A DNA stretch of 37,953 nt from the NCBI GenBank assembly GCA_937906475.1, contig CALCZA010000098.1:1-37953 (forward strand). The letters run 5' to 3'. The position numbers and the translations under genes are program-made. The DNA comes from an uncultured bacterium. GTDB taxonomy: Bacteria > Planctomycetota > UBA1135 > UBA2386. Positions 27,470 through 34,563 of this stretch are shown in pieces. A model generated the notes under the pieces. The model searched no databases and had not been told where the DNA came from. It worked only from the letters and a program-made list of their open reading frames with translations. The number at the start of each line of letters is the position of its first letter. The first letter of the stretch is position 1.

Positions 27470-28440
27470 GTTCGTCCTCAGGCAAGGTGCGCTTCTCCGA
27501 CCGCATCGTTTACTGCCTTGCGCGATTGGTCATTGGTGCTGCGGCGCGCGTCCCACAGTGGCTCGGCTATCGTGTCGCGGCTGGACTCGGCCGCTTGTGG
27601 TTTCGTTTTGATGGCCGTCGTCGTCGTTACGCGGTCAAGTTTCTTCAGGCCGCCTATCCAGACCTGAGCGAACGCGAGCATCTGCGCCTCGGCAGCTGCG
27701 CCACGGCGAGTTTGTTCATGGTGCCGCTTGATATGGCGCGTTTGACGCGTTTGTTGGGGCGCGGTCGGAGCATTGGCGATGTCGTTAAGTGTGATGAGAC
27801 GGCGCCGCTGTTGTTGGCGTTACCCAAGCCCTTCCTCGTAGTCACGGCGCACCTGGGGAGCTGGGAGGTCGGCGCGGTTTGGTTGGCCGAACTGCTGGGA
27901 GGTGCTCATGGCATCGCACGGTTGACCAAGAACCCTTTGCTCAACGATTGGATGCTCGGCACTCGTCAGCAAAGCGGACTGCGCGTTCATTCACGGCGCG
28001 GCGGCCTGCGTGGTATGGCGCGTGGGATGGAGGAAGGCTATGTCGGCTTGCAGATCATCGACCAGAACCAGCGGTTGCGCGGGGTCTATGCCCCGTTCTT
28101 CGGCAAACTCGCCAGTTGTGAACGGTCGGCCATGAGCCTGGCGCTGCGTAAGGGCTATCCAGTGATCGTCGCTGCGGTGTTGCGGCGTGGCTATCGGTTC
28201 GAGTTTGAACTGGTGGTCAATGAGACGTTCCACCCGGAGGTCACGGGGGACAAACAAGCGGATTTGCTGGCGGCGGTGACTCGCGCCAATCAGGCGCTGG
28301 AGAAACTGATCCGCTCGGCTCCCGAGCAATACTTGTGGATTCACGATCGCTACCGCACGCAACCAGCAGTTGTGGAGGGGGGGGCGATTCCGGCAGGGGG
28401 GGCGAAAGGTGAGGAAGATGCGCTTAGCGGCGAGGAATGA
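27466..28440 (+). CDS. Lipid A acyltransferase, LpxL/HtrB family
   Basis: The 324-residue membrane-bound acyltransferase should add a secondary acyl chain to Kdo-lipid A or a related precursor. The catalytic HxxxxE motif is HLGSWE (129-134) in LVVTAHLGSWEVGAVW. Further downstream are LQIIDQNQRLRGVYAPFFGK, typical of the lysophospholipid acyltransferase fold, and EQYLWIHDRYRTQP, the usual C-terminal LpxL block. The last 25 residues are Gly/Glu-rich and encoded partly by runs of eight and seven G (28377-28384 and 28396-28402), outside the conserved domain. The GTG start overlaps the lpxK stop. Whether it acts as LpxL or LpxM cannot be told from sequence alone. Confidence 0.9.
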   Translation: MSSSSGKVRFSDRIVYCLARLVIGAAARVPQWLGYRVAAGLGRLWFRFDGRRRRYAVKFLQAAYPDLSEREHLRLGSCATASLFMVPLDMARLTRLLGRGRSIGDVVKCDETAPLLLALPKPFLVVTAHLGSWEVGAVWLAELLGGAHGIARLTKNPLLNDWMLGTRQQSGLRVHSRRGGLRGMARGMEEGYVGLQIIDQNQRLRGVYAPFFGKLASCERSAMSLALRKGYPVIVAAVLRRGYRFEFELVVNETFHPEVTGDKQADLLAAVTRANQALEKLIRSAPEQYLWIHDRYRTQPAVVEGGAIPAGGAKGEEDALSGEE

Positions 28441-28490
28441 GTTCGCCCCGCTGGAGCGCACCGGTTGCGCTCGCTAGTCTGCCTGTGCAC

Positions 28491-28567
28491 GCGCTCGTAG
28501 CTCAGCTGGATAGAGCATCGGCCTTCTAAGCCGGCGGTCGCAGGTTCAAATCCTGCCGGGCGTGCCA
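28491..28567 (+). tRNA. tRNA-Arg(UCU)
   Basis: The tRNA is 77 bases including an encoded CCA (28565-28567). The acceptor GCGCTCG/CGGGCGT pairs with wobbles, the D-arm is AGCTCAGCTGGATAGAGC, the anticodon loop CTTCTAA gives anticodon TCT, and the T-arm is GCAGG-TTCAAAT-CCTGC. It reads AGA and AGG codons. A short T-run follows CCA. It stands just downstream of the lipid A acyltransferase gene. Confidence 0.97.
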
Positions 28568-28781
28568 TTTTCGGGGAGCGGCAACAGAGCGCCAGGCAGG
28601 AGTCGGGCGTGGTCGGATGCACCGCTACGCGCTACTTGGTTGCAGCGGCGAAGCCCGCAGTCGGCGATCCGGCCGGGCCGGGGCCAACTTCAACTTCTTG
28701 ATGTCACCGCGGCTTCGGGCACCAGTAGCTTTGAGCGACGCACTTTCAGCCGGCGCGACTGTGCCAACCGAATGCGCGGCG

Positions 28782-29240
28782 TTAGAGCCCTGCGTTCTTG
28801 ACGATTGCCAAGAACTCATCCTTCCAGTGGTAGTCGTGTAGCAATTCTGGGTCTTCATCGCCGAGCAGTTTGCGTGCGACATAGAGCGCTTCGATTGATG
28901 CCAGGCCGCCAGCGGGGTCTTCGAACGTCTTGCTGACCCGCGGGTACGCGGTGTGCAACGATCCTGGGATTGAGCGCTTGATCGGCTCGCCGGTGACGCA
29001 GGCGTTGAGTTGAGGCAACCAGCGCCAAGTTGAGTCGAGCAGCAACAACGGTAGCCCTTGGTCGGCGAGTGACAGCGGCGGCGCATCGACGGCCAGCAGG
29101 ATGAAGCCGGTCGCGTCGAAGCGCAGATCTGGCTTGCCGCGCAAGAACGTCATTTCGGGGCGGTCGTGCAGGAAGCGAAGCGAGCACTTGCTGATTCGTT
29201 CTTTTGGGTGGCGAATGACTGTGGTGGCGACGGCGGTCAC
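28782..29240 (-). CDS. Tsr3-like aminocarboxypropyltransferase homologue
   Basis: The 152-residue protein starts MTAVATTVIRHPKERISKCS. The pattern HPKERISKCSLRFL, then ILLAVDAPPLSLADQGLPLL, LLLDSTWRWLPQL, and AGGLASIEALYVARKLLG follows the order of Tsr3 (DUF367), where the equivalents are a D-P-K-x-C-S/T segment, LSPxD, DCSW and a SxxEALAAALYI helix. Tsr3 puts the acp group on a pseudouridine in small-subunit rRNA in eukaryotes and archaea; the related DTW family modifies tRNA. The SAM-dependent acp transfer is therefore likely but the target is unknown. The GTG start overlaps the heptosyltransferase stop as GTGA, so they are coupled despite unrelated roles. The family call is by eye. Confidence 0.6.
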   Translation of the reverse strand: MTAVATTVIRHPKERISKCSLRFLHDRPEMTFLRGKPDLRFDATGFILLAVDAPPLSLADQGLPLLLLDSTWRWLPQLNACVTGEPIKRSIPGSLHTAYPRVSKTFEDPAGGLASIEALYVARKLLGDEDPELLHDYHWKDEFLAIVKNAGL

Positions 29241-30253
29241 GGTTGGACCTTTGCGAGTTGGCGCATGACTGCGGCTTCGACTGTGTCGACATCGATGCCG
29301 AGCACACACTGAGGAGTAGCGCACGAGCGACGCTTGCACGGGCGGCAGGGGACTTCGTGGAAGAGTACTTCGTGCTGCACCCCGTCATGACCACGTGGAC
29401 CGTAGCGGTGTTCGTTCTTCGGGCCAAATAGTGCGACGCAACGTGCGCCGACGGCGGCGGCCAAATGCAGCGGGCCGGTGTCGGCGGCGACCACGACATC
29501 ACATTGCTGCATCGTGCCGGCCAGCCCTGCCAGCCCGAGTTCGCCACCATCGGCTGCTCGGCTCTGAGGTGCGCTTGCCAGTGCGGGCGCGGCCAGTTCT
29601 TGTTCGCCCGGGCCATAGCCAATGACGACGCCGATGCCGCGTTCGCACAGGCGGCGGGCTAACTCGGCGAAACGCTCGCTCGGCCAGCGCTTGAATGCGG
29701 CGAAGGCGGACGTGCCTGGATGCAAGAGCACGCGTCGTTCTGGCAAGCCTTCGAACAGCGATGCGGGGGGGGCGATGGCCGCGATGGTTGGCGTGGTGGC
29801 TTCGCCTGACAAGCCGATTGCCTTGAGCAGCATGTGTCCGATGACCGCGCGGTGGGGTGGCGGTGTCGGCATCGGCACCGTCAGGTTGTAGGAGTAGGTG
29901 GCGCCTTCGCGTGAGGCGGGGGCCGCCGGTCCAACCTTGTGGCGCGCGCGCACGAACAACATGTGCATCGCACTCTTCTGGATGCCATGAACGTCGAGGG
30001 CGACGTCGTATCGCTGGCGGCGAAGTGCCAGCAAACTCCCAGGAATGCGCAGCCGGTTCTGCCGTGGGTAGACGATCACCCGGTTGATCTGCGGATGGTT
30101 GGCGAGCAACTTCTGGAAGCGATCCTCAACCAGGAAGTCGATGGTGACATCTGGGCGCTCCCGATGCAGCGCCGCGACCGTTTCGAGTGCGAACAGCACG
30201 TCGCCGAGAGCCGATAGCCGCACCACCAATACACGACCACCTTCAGGCAGCAT
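29237..30253 (-). CDS. LPS heptosyltransferase, glycosyltransferase family 9
   Basis: The 338-residue GT9 enzyme should transfer heptose from ADP-heptose to the LPS inner core on the cytoplasmic side. It begins with RVLVVRLSALGDVLFALETV near 7-26, the standard N-terminal acceptor-binding strand and loop. LLHPGTSAFAAFKRWPSERF marks the linker and second domain, and AADTGPLHLAAAVGARCVAL is the nucleotide-sugar site. A Cys-rich stretch CRPCKRRSCATPQC near the end is common in this family. ATG 30253 is chosen; the open frame continues upstream but overlaps the region of the divergent kinase start. A run of eight C on the coding strand (29765-29772) lies in mid-gene. Which heptose position it uses cannot be decided here. 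Confidence 0.88.
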   Translation of the reverse strand: MLPEGGRVLVVRLSALGDVLFALETVAALHRERPDVTIDFLVEDRFQKLLANHPQINRVIVYPRQNRLRIPGSLLALRRQRYDVALDVHGIQKSAMHMLFVRARHKVGPAAPASREGATYSYNLTVPMPTPPPHRAVIGHMLLKAIGLSGEATTPTIAAIAPPASLFEGLPERRVLLHPGTSAFAAFKRWPSERFAELARRLCERGIGVVIGYGPGEQELAAPALASAPQSRAADGGELGLAGLAGTMQQCDVVVAADTGPLHLAAAVGARCVALFGPKNEHRYGPRGHDGVQHEVLFHEVPCRPCKRRSCATPQCVLGIDVDTVEAAVMRQLAKVQP

Positions 30254-30426
30254 TTGGTTGCCGGGCAGGGCCGGTTGGATCGGGGGGGTGGCAGGCGTCA
30301 CTGCAGCAGCATTCGCGATCCGCCCTCCGACTTCCAGCGTGCTGTCGCAACGAACGGCGCAACTAACCAGACATCGTGGCACAGCATTTCGATTCCGTTC
30401 GGTTGCGCGGGGTCCTGACCGCTAGC

Positions 30427-31230
30427 ATGCCATCCGTGGCAGGGTTAGGAACGTTCCTCCAGCTTAGGCAGCGCGGTCAGGTTGGCTGGGTGCACCAGGA
30501 CCTTGCCGAGGTCTCGCTTGATCAATTCTGGGGCAAGCTCGAACCGATGCCCGGAGCCAAGGGCCGAGGCGGTGTTGGGCGCCTGCAAGTTGCCGGGCGC
30601 GACCTAGTTGTGCGGCCGTATCGGCGTGGCGGCGCGTTCGGTAAGTTGCTCAACGATCGGTATTCGCGCCCGGCTCGTGCTCGGCAAGAATTAGAGGTCT
30701 TGCATCACCTGCAGATGGAAGGCGTGCCTGTGGTGGCTCCGATTGCGGCGGTAGCCAAGAAGGGGCGTGCATTCTGGCGGTTGCGGCTGTGCACCGAGTG
30801 GCTCGCAGACGCGCAAACCGTCCCGGCGTTTCTGGCGGCGTTTCCCGAACGTCGGCGCCAGACGGCCGAGGCGGTCGGGTTGGTCGTTCGCTTGGCATTC
30901 GACGCTGGCCTGCGCCATCAGGACCTGCACTTGGACAACGTGTTGGTGCGGCCGAGCGGCGATCGAGTGCGTGCGGTTCTAGTTGATTTGGATCGTGCGC
31001 GGATCGAAGCTCCGGTGACGGATCGGGCGCGGGACACGATGCTCGTGCGCATGCAGCGCCACCTGGTACGACACGGGTCGCGCTTGCCGACCGTGCCAAC
31101 GGCTGCCGAAACCATGCGCTTCCTGCGCGGCTTGGGCATGGATCGTAATCAGCGCCACGAGGCATGGCGCAGCTTGTTGGTCAAACTCGACCGCTCGCTG
31201 GAACGGCGATCCTGGCTGCGTTCCCGCTAG
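30427..31230 (+). CDS. Kdo/LPS core kinase-like protein (KdkA/WaaP family)
   Basis: This 267-residue protein has a small lipopolysaccharide-kinase fold. VVRPYRRGGAFGKLLNDRY near 61-79 is the N-lobe block of Kdo kinases, followed by a Glu-containing helix (RQELEVLHHLQMEGVPVVAP). The catalytic loop is HQDLHLDNVLV (164-174), and the metal-binding Asp lies in VDLDRAR (186-192). Members phosphorylate Kdo or heptose in the LPS inner core at the inner membrane. The gene is divergent from the heptosyltransferase, forming a core-assembly pair. Starts at GTG 30376 or ATG 30427 are both open; the later ATG is taken. The exact acceptor sugar is not known. Confidence 0.82.
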   Translation: MPSVAGLGTFLQLRQRGQVGWVHQDLAEVSLDQFWGKLEPMPGAKGRGGVGRLQVAGRDLVVRPYRRGGAFGKLLNDRYSRPARARQELEVLHHLQMEGVPVVAPIAAVAKKGRAFWRLRLCTEWLADAQTVPAFLAAFPERRRQTAEAVGLVVRLAFDAGLRHQDLHLDNVLVRPSGDRVRAVLVDLDRARIEAPVTDRARDTMLVRMQRHLVRHGSRLPTVPTAAETMRFLRGLGMDRNQRHEAWRSLLVKLDRSLERRSWLRSR

Positions 31231-31681
31231 TTGCGTTGTCGGGACTTGCGACCTGCTGCCGATTCTTGTTTGGGCGGCTTTGATCCGGCGGCGAGTTGGA
31301 CCCGATGTCCGCGTAGCTTGTGATCCACAACGTGCAATAACCCATGCCCCCTCGGGTCATGATGCCTCGTTAGAGCGAGCGCGCTTGCCGGCGATGGCAA
31401 TGGCGCAGCGCTAGCAGATTTTTTGGCATGGAACCGAAACCACGCACCAGTCAGGGGGTAGTTGCCAGTGTCCGTGATCGAGGTGTGAGCCTTGGTTGTC
31501 GGGCACCAACGAGACTCTCCACCGAGGAAACTCGGGCATGTTGCTCTGGTTTCCGGGGGCGAGGTGGAGAGTCTTTATTTCTGTACGCACAGCATGCGCC
31601 AAACGCTGCATGCGCCGGGTAACACACCGACCGCGGCAAGCTCGCTGGGTCGCTCCCCAGGCTGTGGTGGCCCAGCTGTGA
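31231..31681. other. 450-bp gene-free region with hairpins and short repeats
   Basis: No reading frame here is convincing; the longest have atypical composition and weak G/C bias at third positions. The region contains a strong nested hairpin (31512-31574). Just after it, GCATGCGCC occurs twice within about 20 bases (around 31591-31620). It separates the plus-strand LPS kinase gene from the minus-strand CMD-like gene, so the two converge here and terminators are expected. Confidence 0.6.
31512..31574 (+). ncRNA. Nested hairpin, candidate structured RNA or terminator
   Basis: A 12-bp perfect outer stem (AGACTCTCCACC at 31512-31523 with 31563-31574) encloses an inner GGAAAC/GTTTCC pair (31526-31531 with 31549-31554). 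Alternatively, CCGAG-GAAA-CTCGG (31522-31535) forms a GNRA-tetraloop hairpin. The plus-strand sequence after the outer stem is TTATTTCTG, so a transcript reading through from the left would meet a long stem plus a U-rich tail. It may be a large terminator for the LPS kinase gene, an RNA element, or a short inverted-repeat mobile remnant. The family is unknown. Confidence 0.4.
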
Positions 31682-32305
31682 TTATTGCGCCAGCGACATC
31701 CAGAACTCGATGTCTGCGGCTCCTTCGGATTCGGAGCCGAACGTGGTGACGAGCGCCTCGCGCAGTTCTTCGATGCTCGCGCCCAGGTGCTTGGCGCCTC
31801 GCGCATGGCCGGCAAACTGCCGCTTCTGGCCTTGCGCCGCGAGCACGGAGACCGCGATCAACTCGCGCTTCTTGGCAGACAGTTGGGGTCTAGTCAGGAT
31901 CCGGCTGTAGGCGGCTTCGAGCACGAAGTCGTGTAGCTCTTGGTGGTAGCCTTGCAGCATCGACCGCACTGCCGCGTCATTCTTGCCGTAGATAGAGCGG
32001 AATAGCTCGTCACCAGCTGACGCTTGTTCTTCGAGTGGCAGGCTGCCTCCGTTCGGAGCATGCTCGGTGGGCCAGCTGTCGTTGAAGTGTTCAAAGGCTG
32101 TGATGACTCGCGGGAAGCCGCAGAACAACACGCATTGCAGCAGCGTCTCTTCGAGGTCTTTGCGCGGGCAATCACGTTGCTTAGCGACCTTGACCCAGGC
32201 CGTGACTGTTGGCCAATCGGCATGCCAGGTAGAGACGGCTATGCCGATCAGAATGCGAACATCTGGGGTTAGCCCGTCGCGTGCAAGTAAGCCAGCGAAC
32301 TGCAT
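31682..32305 (-). CDS. Carboxymuconolactone decarboxylase-like (AhpD-fold) protein
   Basis: The 207-residue, all-helical protein contains two CMD-like halves. The C-terminal half is clearest: KKRELIAVSVLAAQGQKRQF, then HARGAKHLGASIEELREALV. The N-terminal half has LEETLLQCVLFCGFPRVITA, with the GFP turn typical of the family. The CxxC redox pair of AhpD is absent in the second half, so peroxidase-type chemistry is not supported. A decarboxylase or a non-redox role is possible. ATG 32305 lies 26 bases after the HDOD gene, so the two are probably co-transcribed. The substrate is unknown. Confidence 0.8.
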   Translation of the reverse strand: MQFAGLLARDGLTPDVRILIGIAVSTWHADWPTVTAWVKVAKQRDCPRKDLEETLLQCVLFCGFPRVITAFEHFNDSWPTEHAPNGGSLPLEEQASAGDELFRSIYGKNDAAVRSMLQGYHQELHDFVLEAAYSRILTRPQLSAKKRELIAVSVLAAQGQKRQFAGHARGAKHLGASIEELREALVTTFGSESEGAADIEFWMSLAQ

Positions 32306-32331
32306 CGCTGTAGCGTATTGGCTCAGGCTGT

Positions 32332-33174
32332 TTAGTCCATGCTGGCTTCGGCAGTGGCTTTTAAGATCTCTTCGTGCTGCGTTTGAGTCAGGCCGAGTGT
32401 CTTACGGCCGTCCTCGTTGATGAAGTCGCCGATCCAAGCGCTGTTGCTTCCCGCTGCCATGTGGGCATACGTGCTCGCGGCCCTAACCAAGAAGCCATGC
32501 TTCCAGCCATTGAGTTTGGTGGGTGGGCTGTGGTGGGACATCACGGCAGCCTGAACGTTCGGTGCCAGCTTCCAACGGTTGGCGAGCAGGCCGCCGACGT
32601 GTGCGTGGTTGAAGCCAAAGACCTTTGCTTCGGCAGTTGCGAGCGGGATGTTGTTTTGCTTGGACAACTTCAGCGCCTCGAAGAACCGATCACTCTGCGA
32701 GTCGATCATGATCAGCCTGCCAATGTCGTGAATCAGGCCACAAGTGTAGGCGTCGTCTGGGTTGAAGTCGTTGGTGATGACCGAGTGTTCGGCCAGCAGG
32801 CGACAAGCGACAGCCGACTTGAAACTGTGGTCCCACAGCCAATCGGTGTTGAACTCTCCGCGCTCTTGATTTGCCCCGAACGTCTGCAGCACCGTCGCTT
32901 GTATGGCCAGGTTCTTGATGACCTTCAGGCCGAGGATGGAGCACGCCAGGTTGATGTTCGAGACCGGGTTCTTGAGCCCGTAGAACGAACTGTTGACGAG
33001 GCGCAGGGCGCGGGTCGCAATCGCAGGGTCCTTTTCGATGATGCGCGCGGCATCTTTGGCTGAGCCGTCAGGAGAATCGAAGATGGCGGTGATCTCGACC
33101 AGGATCGTCGGAATCGTCGGGATGTTGACGGTGCCATCGATCAGTTGTTCAAGCTCTACGGATGTCGTGACCAT
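32332..33174 (-). CDS. HDOD-domain protein
   Basis: The 280-residue protein consists almost entirely of an HDOD domain: IPTIPTILVEITAIFDSPDG near 18-37, RIIEKDPAIATRALRLVNSS near 44-63, YTCGLIHDIGRLIMID near 143, and FGFNHAHVGGLLANRW near 187. HDOD proteins are related to HD hydrolases but usually lack full metal ligands; they act in signalling, motility or stress control by protein contacts. Here IHDIGR keeps an HD pair, so catalytic ability cannot be fully excluded. No receiver, GGDEF or EAL domain is attached. It starts at ATG 33174 and runs into the CMD-like gene. Confidence 0.88.
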   Translation of the reverse strand: MVTTSVELEQLIDGTVNIPTIPTILVEITAIFDSPDGSAKDAARIIEKDPAIATRALRLVNSSFYGLKNPVSNINLACSILGLKVIKNLAIQATVLQTFGANQERGEFNTDWLWDHSFKSAVACRLLAEHSVITNDFNPDDAYTCGLIHDIGRLIMIDSQSDRFFEALKLSKQNNIPLATAEAKVFGFNHAHVGGLLANRWKLAPNVQAAVMSHHSPPTKLNGWKHGFLVRAASTYAHMAAGSNSAWIGDFINEDGRKTLGLTQTQHEEILKATAEASMD

Positions 33175-33263
33175 TGCTAACCTGGGCGTCGAACGAGGCC
33201 ATTTCTCCCTCGACGTACCGGCTCTTTCGTCGCCTTCTCGGGGCGAACTTGATGGCCGAGGAG

Positions 33264-34043
33264 TTAGCGACGATGGAGGTGTGCAGGGTTGCGGAACTGC
33301 TCGTCACACAGGCGCGCTGCCATCGCATCTTCTGCTGCCGTGCGTTCTCCGGGTTGCGCTTCCAGGCCGAGAACTTTTGTCAGTTCGGCAATCAACCGGG
33401 TGTGTAATACCCGGCGGAGAGACTCTGTGATTGGGACCTGGTCGCACACGGCCGCGACGAATGGCGTGTGCTGTGGGCGGTTGAGCACCAGCGATCCGTG
33501 GTGCAGAACGCGCGGCTTACTGGTGTTCGTGCGACGCTGTGCCGAGCCCAGCAACTTGCCGGTGTCGGTGATTAAATCGTCACGCACGGGGGTTTCAAAA
33601 CACCAGCGGCTACTCGGTCGTGCCGCGGCGACCTTGCCGGACGTGGCGCGATGGCAGGTCACGCCGATGGTCGCGAGCGCGCGCACAATGGCATCGTGTA
33701 GCAGCACGTAACTCTCGGCGATATCGCCGGGCAGCAGGCTTGCCGGTAAGGCTAGTGAGAACGTTAGTTCGTCGCCGTGGTGAATGGCGCCGCCGCCAGT
33801 CGTGCGGCGAACGATCGACGTGCCGTCGGGCAAGTCGGCAAAGTCCGCGATCTTCTGGAAGTAGCCGAGCGAAACGGCGTGCGGTTGCCAGCCGTAGATG
33901 CGCAGCGTCGGCTCTTCGGCGAGTTCGAGCAGCGCGCTGTCGACAGCCATGTTCCAGGCTGCCTCGGCGGGTTCATCGACGAGCACACGCAGGCCGCGGA
34001 GACCTACGTCGGGTTGCCCGTCGGGTTGATCAGGCAGCGGCAC
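33264..34043 (-). CDS. lipM: Octanoyltransferase LipM-like, lipoate biosynthesis
   Basis: This 259-residue member of the biotin/lipoate transferase fold has RRTTGGGAIHHGDELTFS (79-96), the lipoyl/octanoyl-binding block, and KLLGSAQRR (163-171) with the conserved Lys. WCFETPVRDDL places a Cys at 148, where LipM has its acyl-enzyme Cys (about 150), whereas lipoate ligase LplA has none. It should transfer octanoyl from ACP to GcvH, the first step of endogenous lipoylation; LipA is not in the window. The GTG start lies 12 bases after gcvH, its likely acceptor protein. A lipoate-protein ligase remains the alternative. Confidence 0.8.
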   Translation of the reverse strand: MPLPDQPDGQPDVGLRGLRVLVDEPAEAAWNMAVDSALLELAEEPTLRIYGWQPHAVSLGYFQKIADFADLPDGTSIVRRTTGGGAIHHGDELTFSLALPASLLPGDIAESYVLLHDAIVRALATIGVTCHRATSGKVAAARPSSRWCFETPVRDDLITDTGKLLGSAQRRTNTSKPRVLHHGSLVLNRPQHTPFVAAVCDQVPITESLRRVLHTRLIAELTKVLGLEAQPGERTAAEDAMAARLCDEQFRNPAHLHRR

Positions 34044-34055
34044 TTAAGCTGCAGC

Positions 34056-34433
34056 CTAGCCTTCGGCCTTGCAGTGTGCGTCGTAGGCAGCGCCGTCCAT
34101 CAGGTCCGCGCCTTCCGCGGTGAGCTTGACCTTGATCATCCAGGCCTTGCCGAACGGCTCTTCCGACAGCCATTCCAGGTTGTCGCCTAGATCTTCGTTG
34201 CTCTCGAGTACTTCGCCGGTGATTGGCGAGTAGAGGCTGCTGACCGCCTTCACCGACTCAATCTCTCCAAAGCTCTCGCCTGCCGTGACAGTCGAGCCAA
34301 CCGCGGGAAGGTCGAGGAACACGAGGTCGCTGAGGTGCGAAACGGCGTAATCGGAAATGCCGATCGTGGCGACGTCACCGTCGATCTTGCACCACTCGTG
34401 GCTCTTCTGAAACTTGAGGTCGTCTGGACGCAT
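34056..34433 (-). CDS. gcvH: Glycine cleavage system H protein
   Basis: The 125-residue lipoyl carrier protein has the modification site ESVKAVSS, giving lipoyl-Lys62, inside GESFGEIESVKAVSSLYSP. The N-terminal HEWCKIDGDVATIGISDYA and C-terminal EEPFGKAWMIKVKL are standard GcvH blocks. It shuttles the aminomethyl group between the P, T and L proteins of glycine cleavage in the cytoplasm. It starts at ATG 34433 and has normal length. gcvT lies upstream and the LipM-like gene 12 bases downstream, so acceptor and modifying enzyme are made together. No gcvP is present in the window. Confidence 0.97.
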   Translation of the reverse strand: MRPDDLKFQKSHEWCKIDGDVATIGISDYAVSHLSDLVFLDLPAVGSTVTAGESFGEIESVKAVSSLYSPITGEVLESNEDLGDNLEWLSEEPFGKAWMIKVKLTAEGADLMDGAAYDAHCKAEG

Positions 34434-34563
34434 GAGAGTTCTCGGACTGCTAAGGAAATCGGAGGGGATAGATAATGGAACAGTCGCCTGAGCTGATTGC
34501 CAACGATGTTGTGTCAGCGATGTCGTAGCTGGCTTCGCTGGCTCGGATCAAGCGTTGGGATTG

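Noticed and set aside
31231..31420. Minus-strand open frame giving a His-rich peptide (RHHDPRGHGLLHVVDH)
   Set aside because: It has no start codon in frame, third codon positions are not enriched for G/C as in neighbours, and His content is odd. Treated as non-coding.
34475..34528. 17-codon ORF on the plus strand with a good GGAGGGG site, between gcvH and gcvT
   Set aside because: It opposes the operon, leads to no gene on that strand, and the sequence may equally be the gcvH leader. No protein-level evidence.
34434..34563. Glycine riboswitch before gcvH
   Set aside because: The 130-bp gap is too short and shows no paired aptamer-like stems or conserved core that I can recognise.
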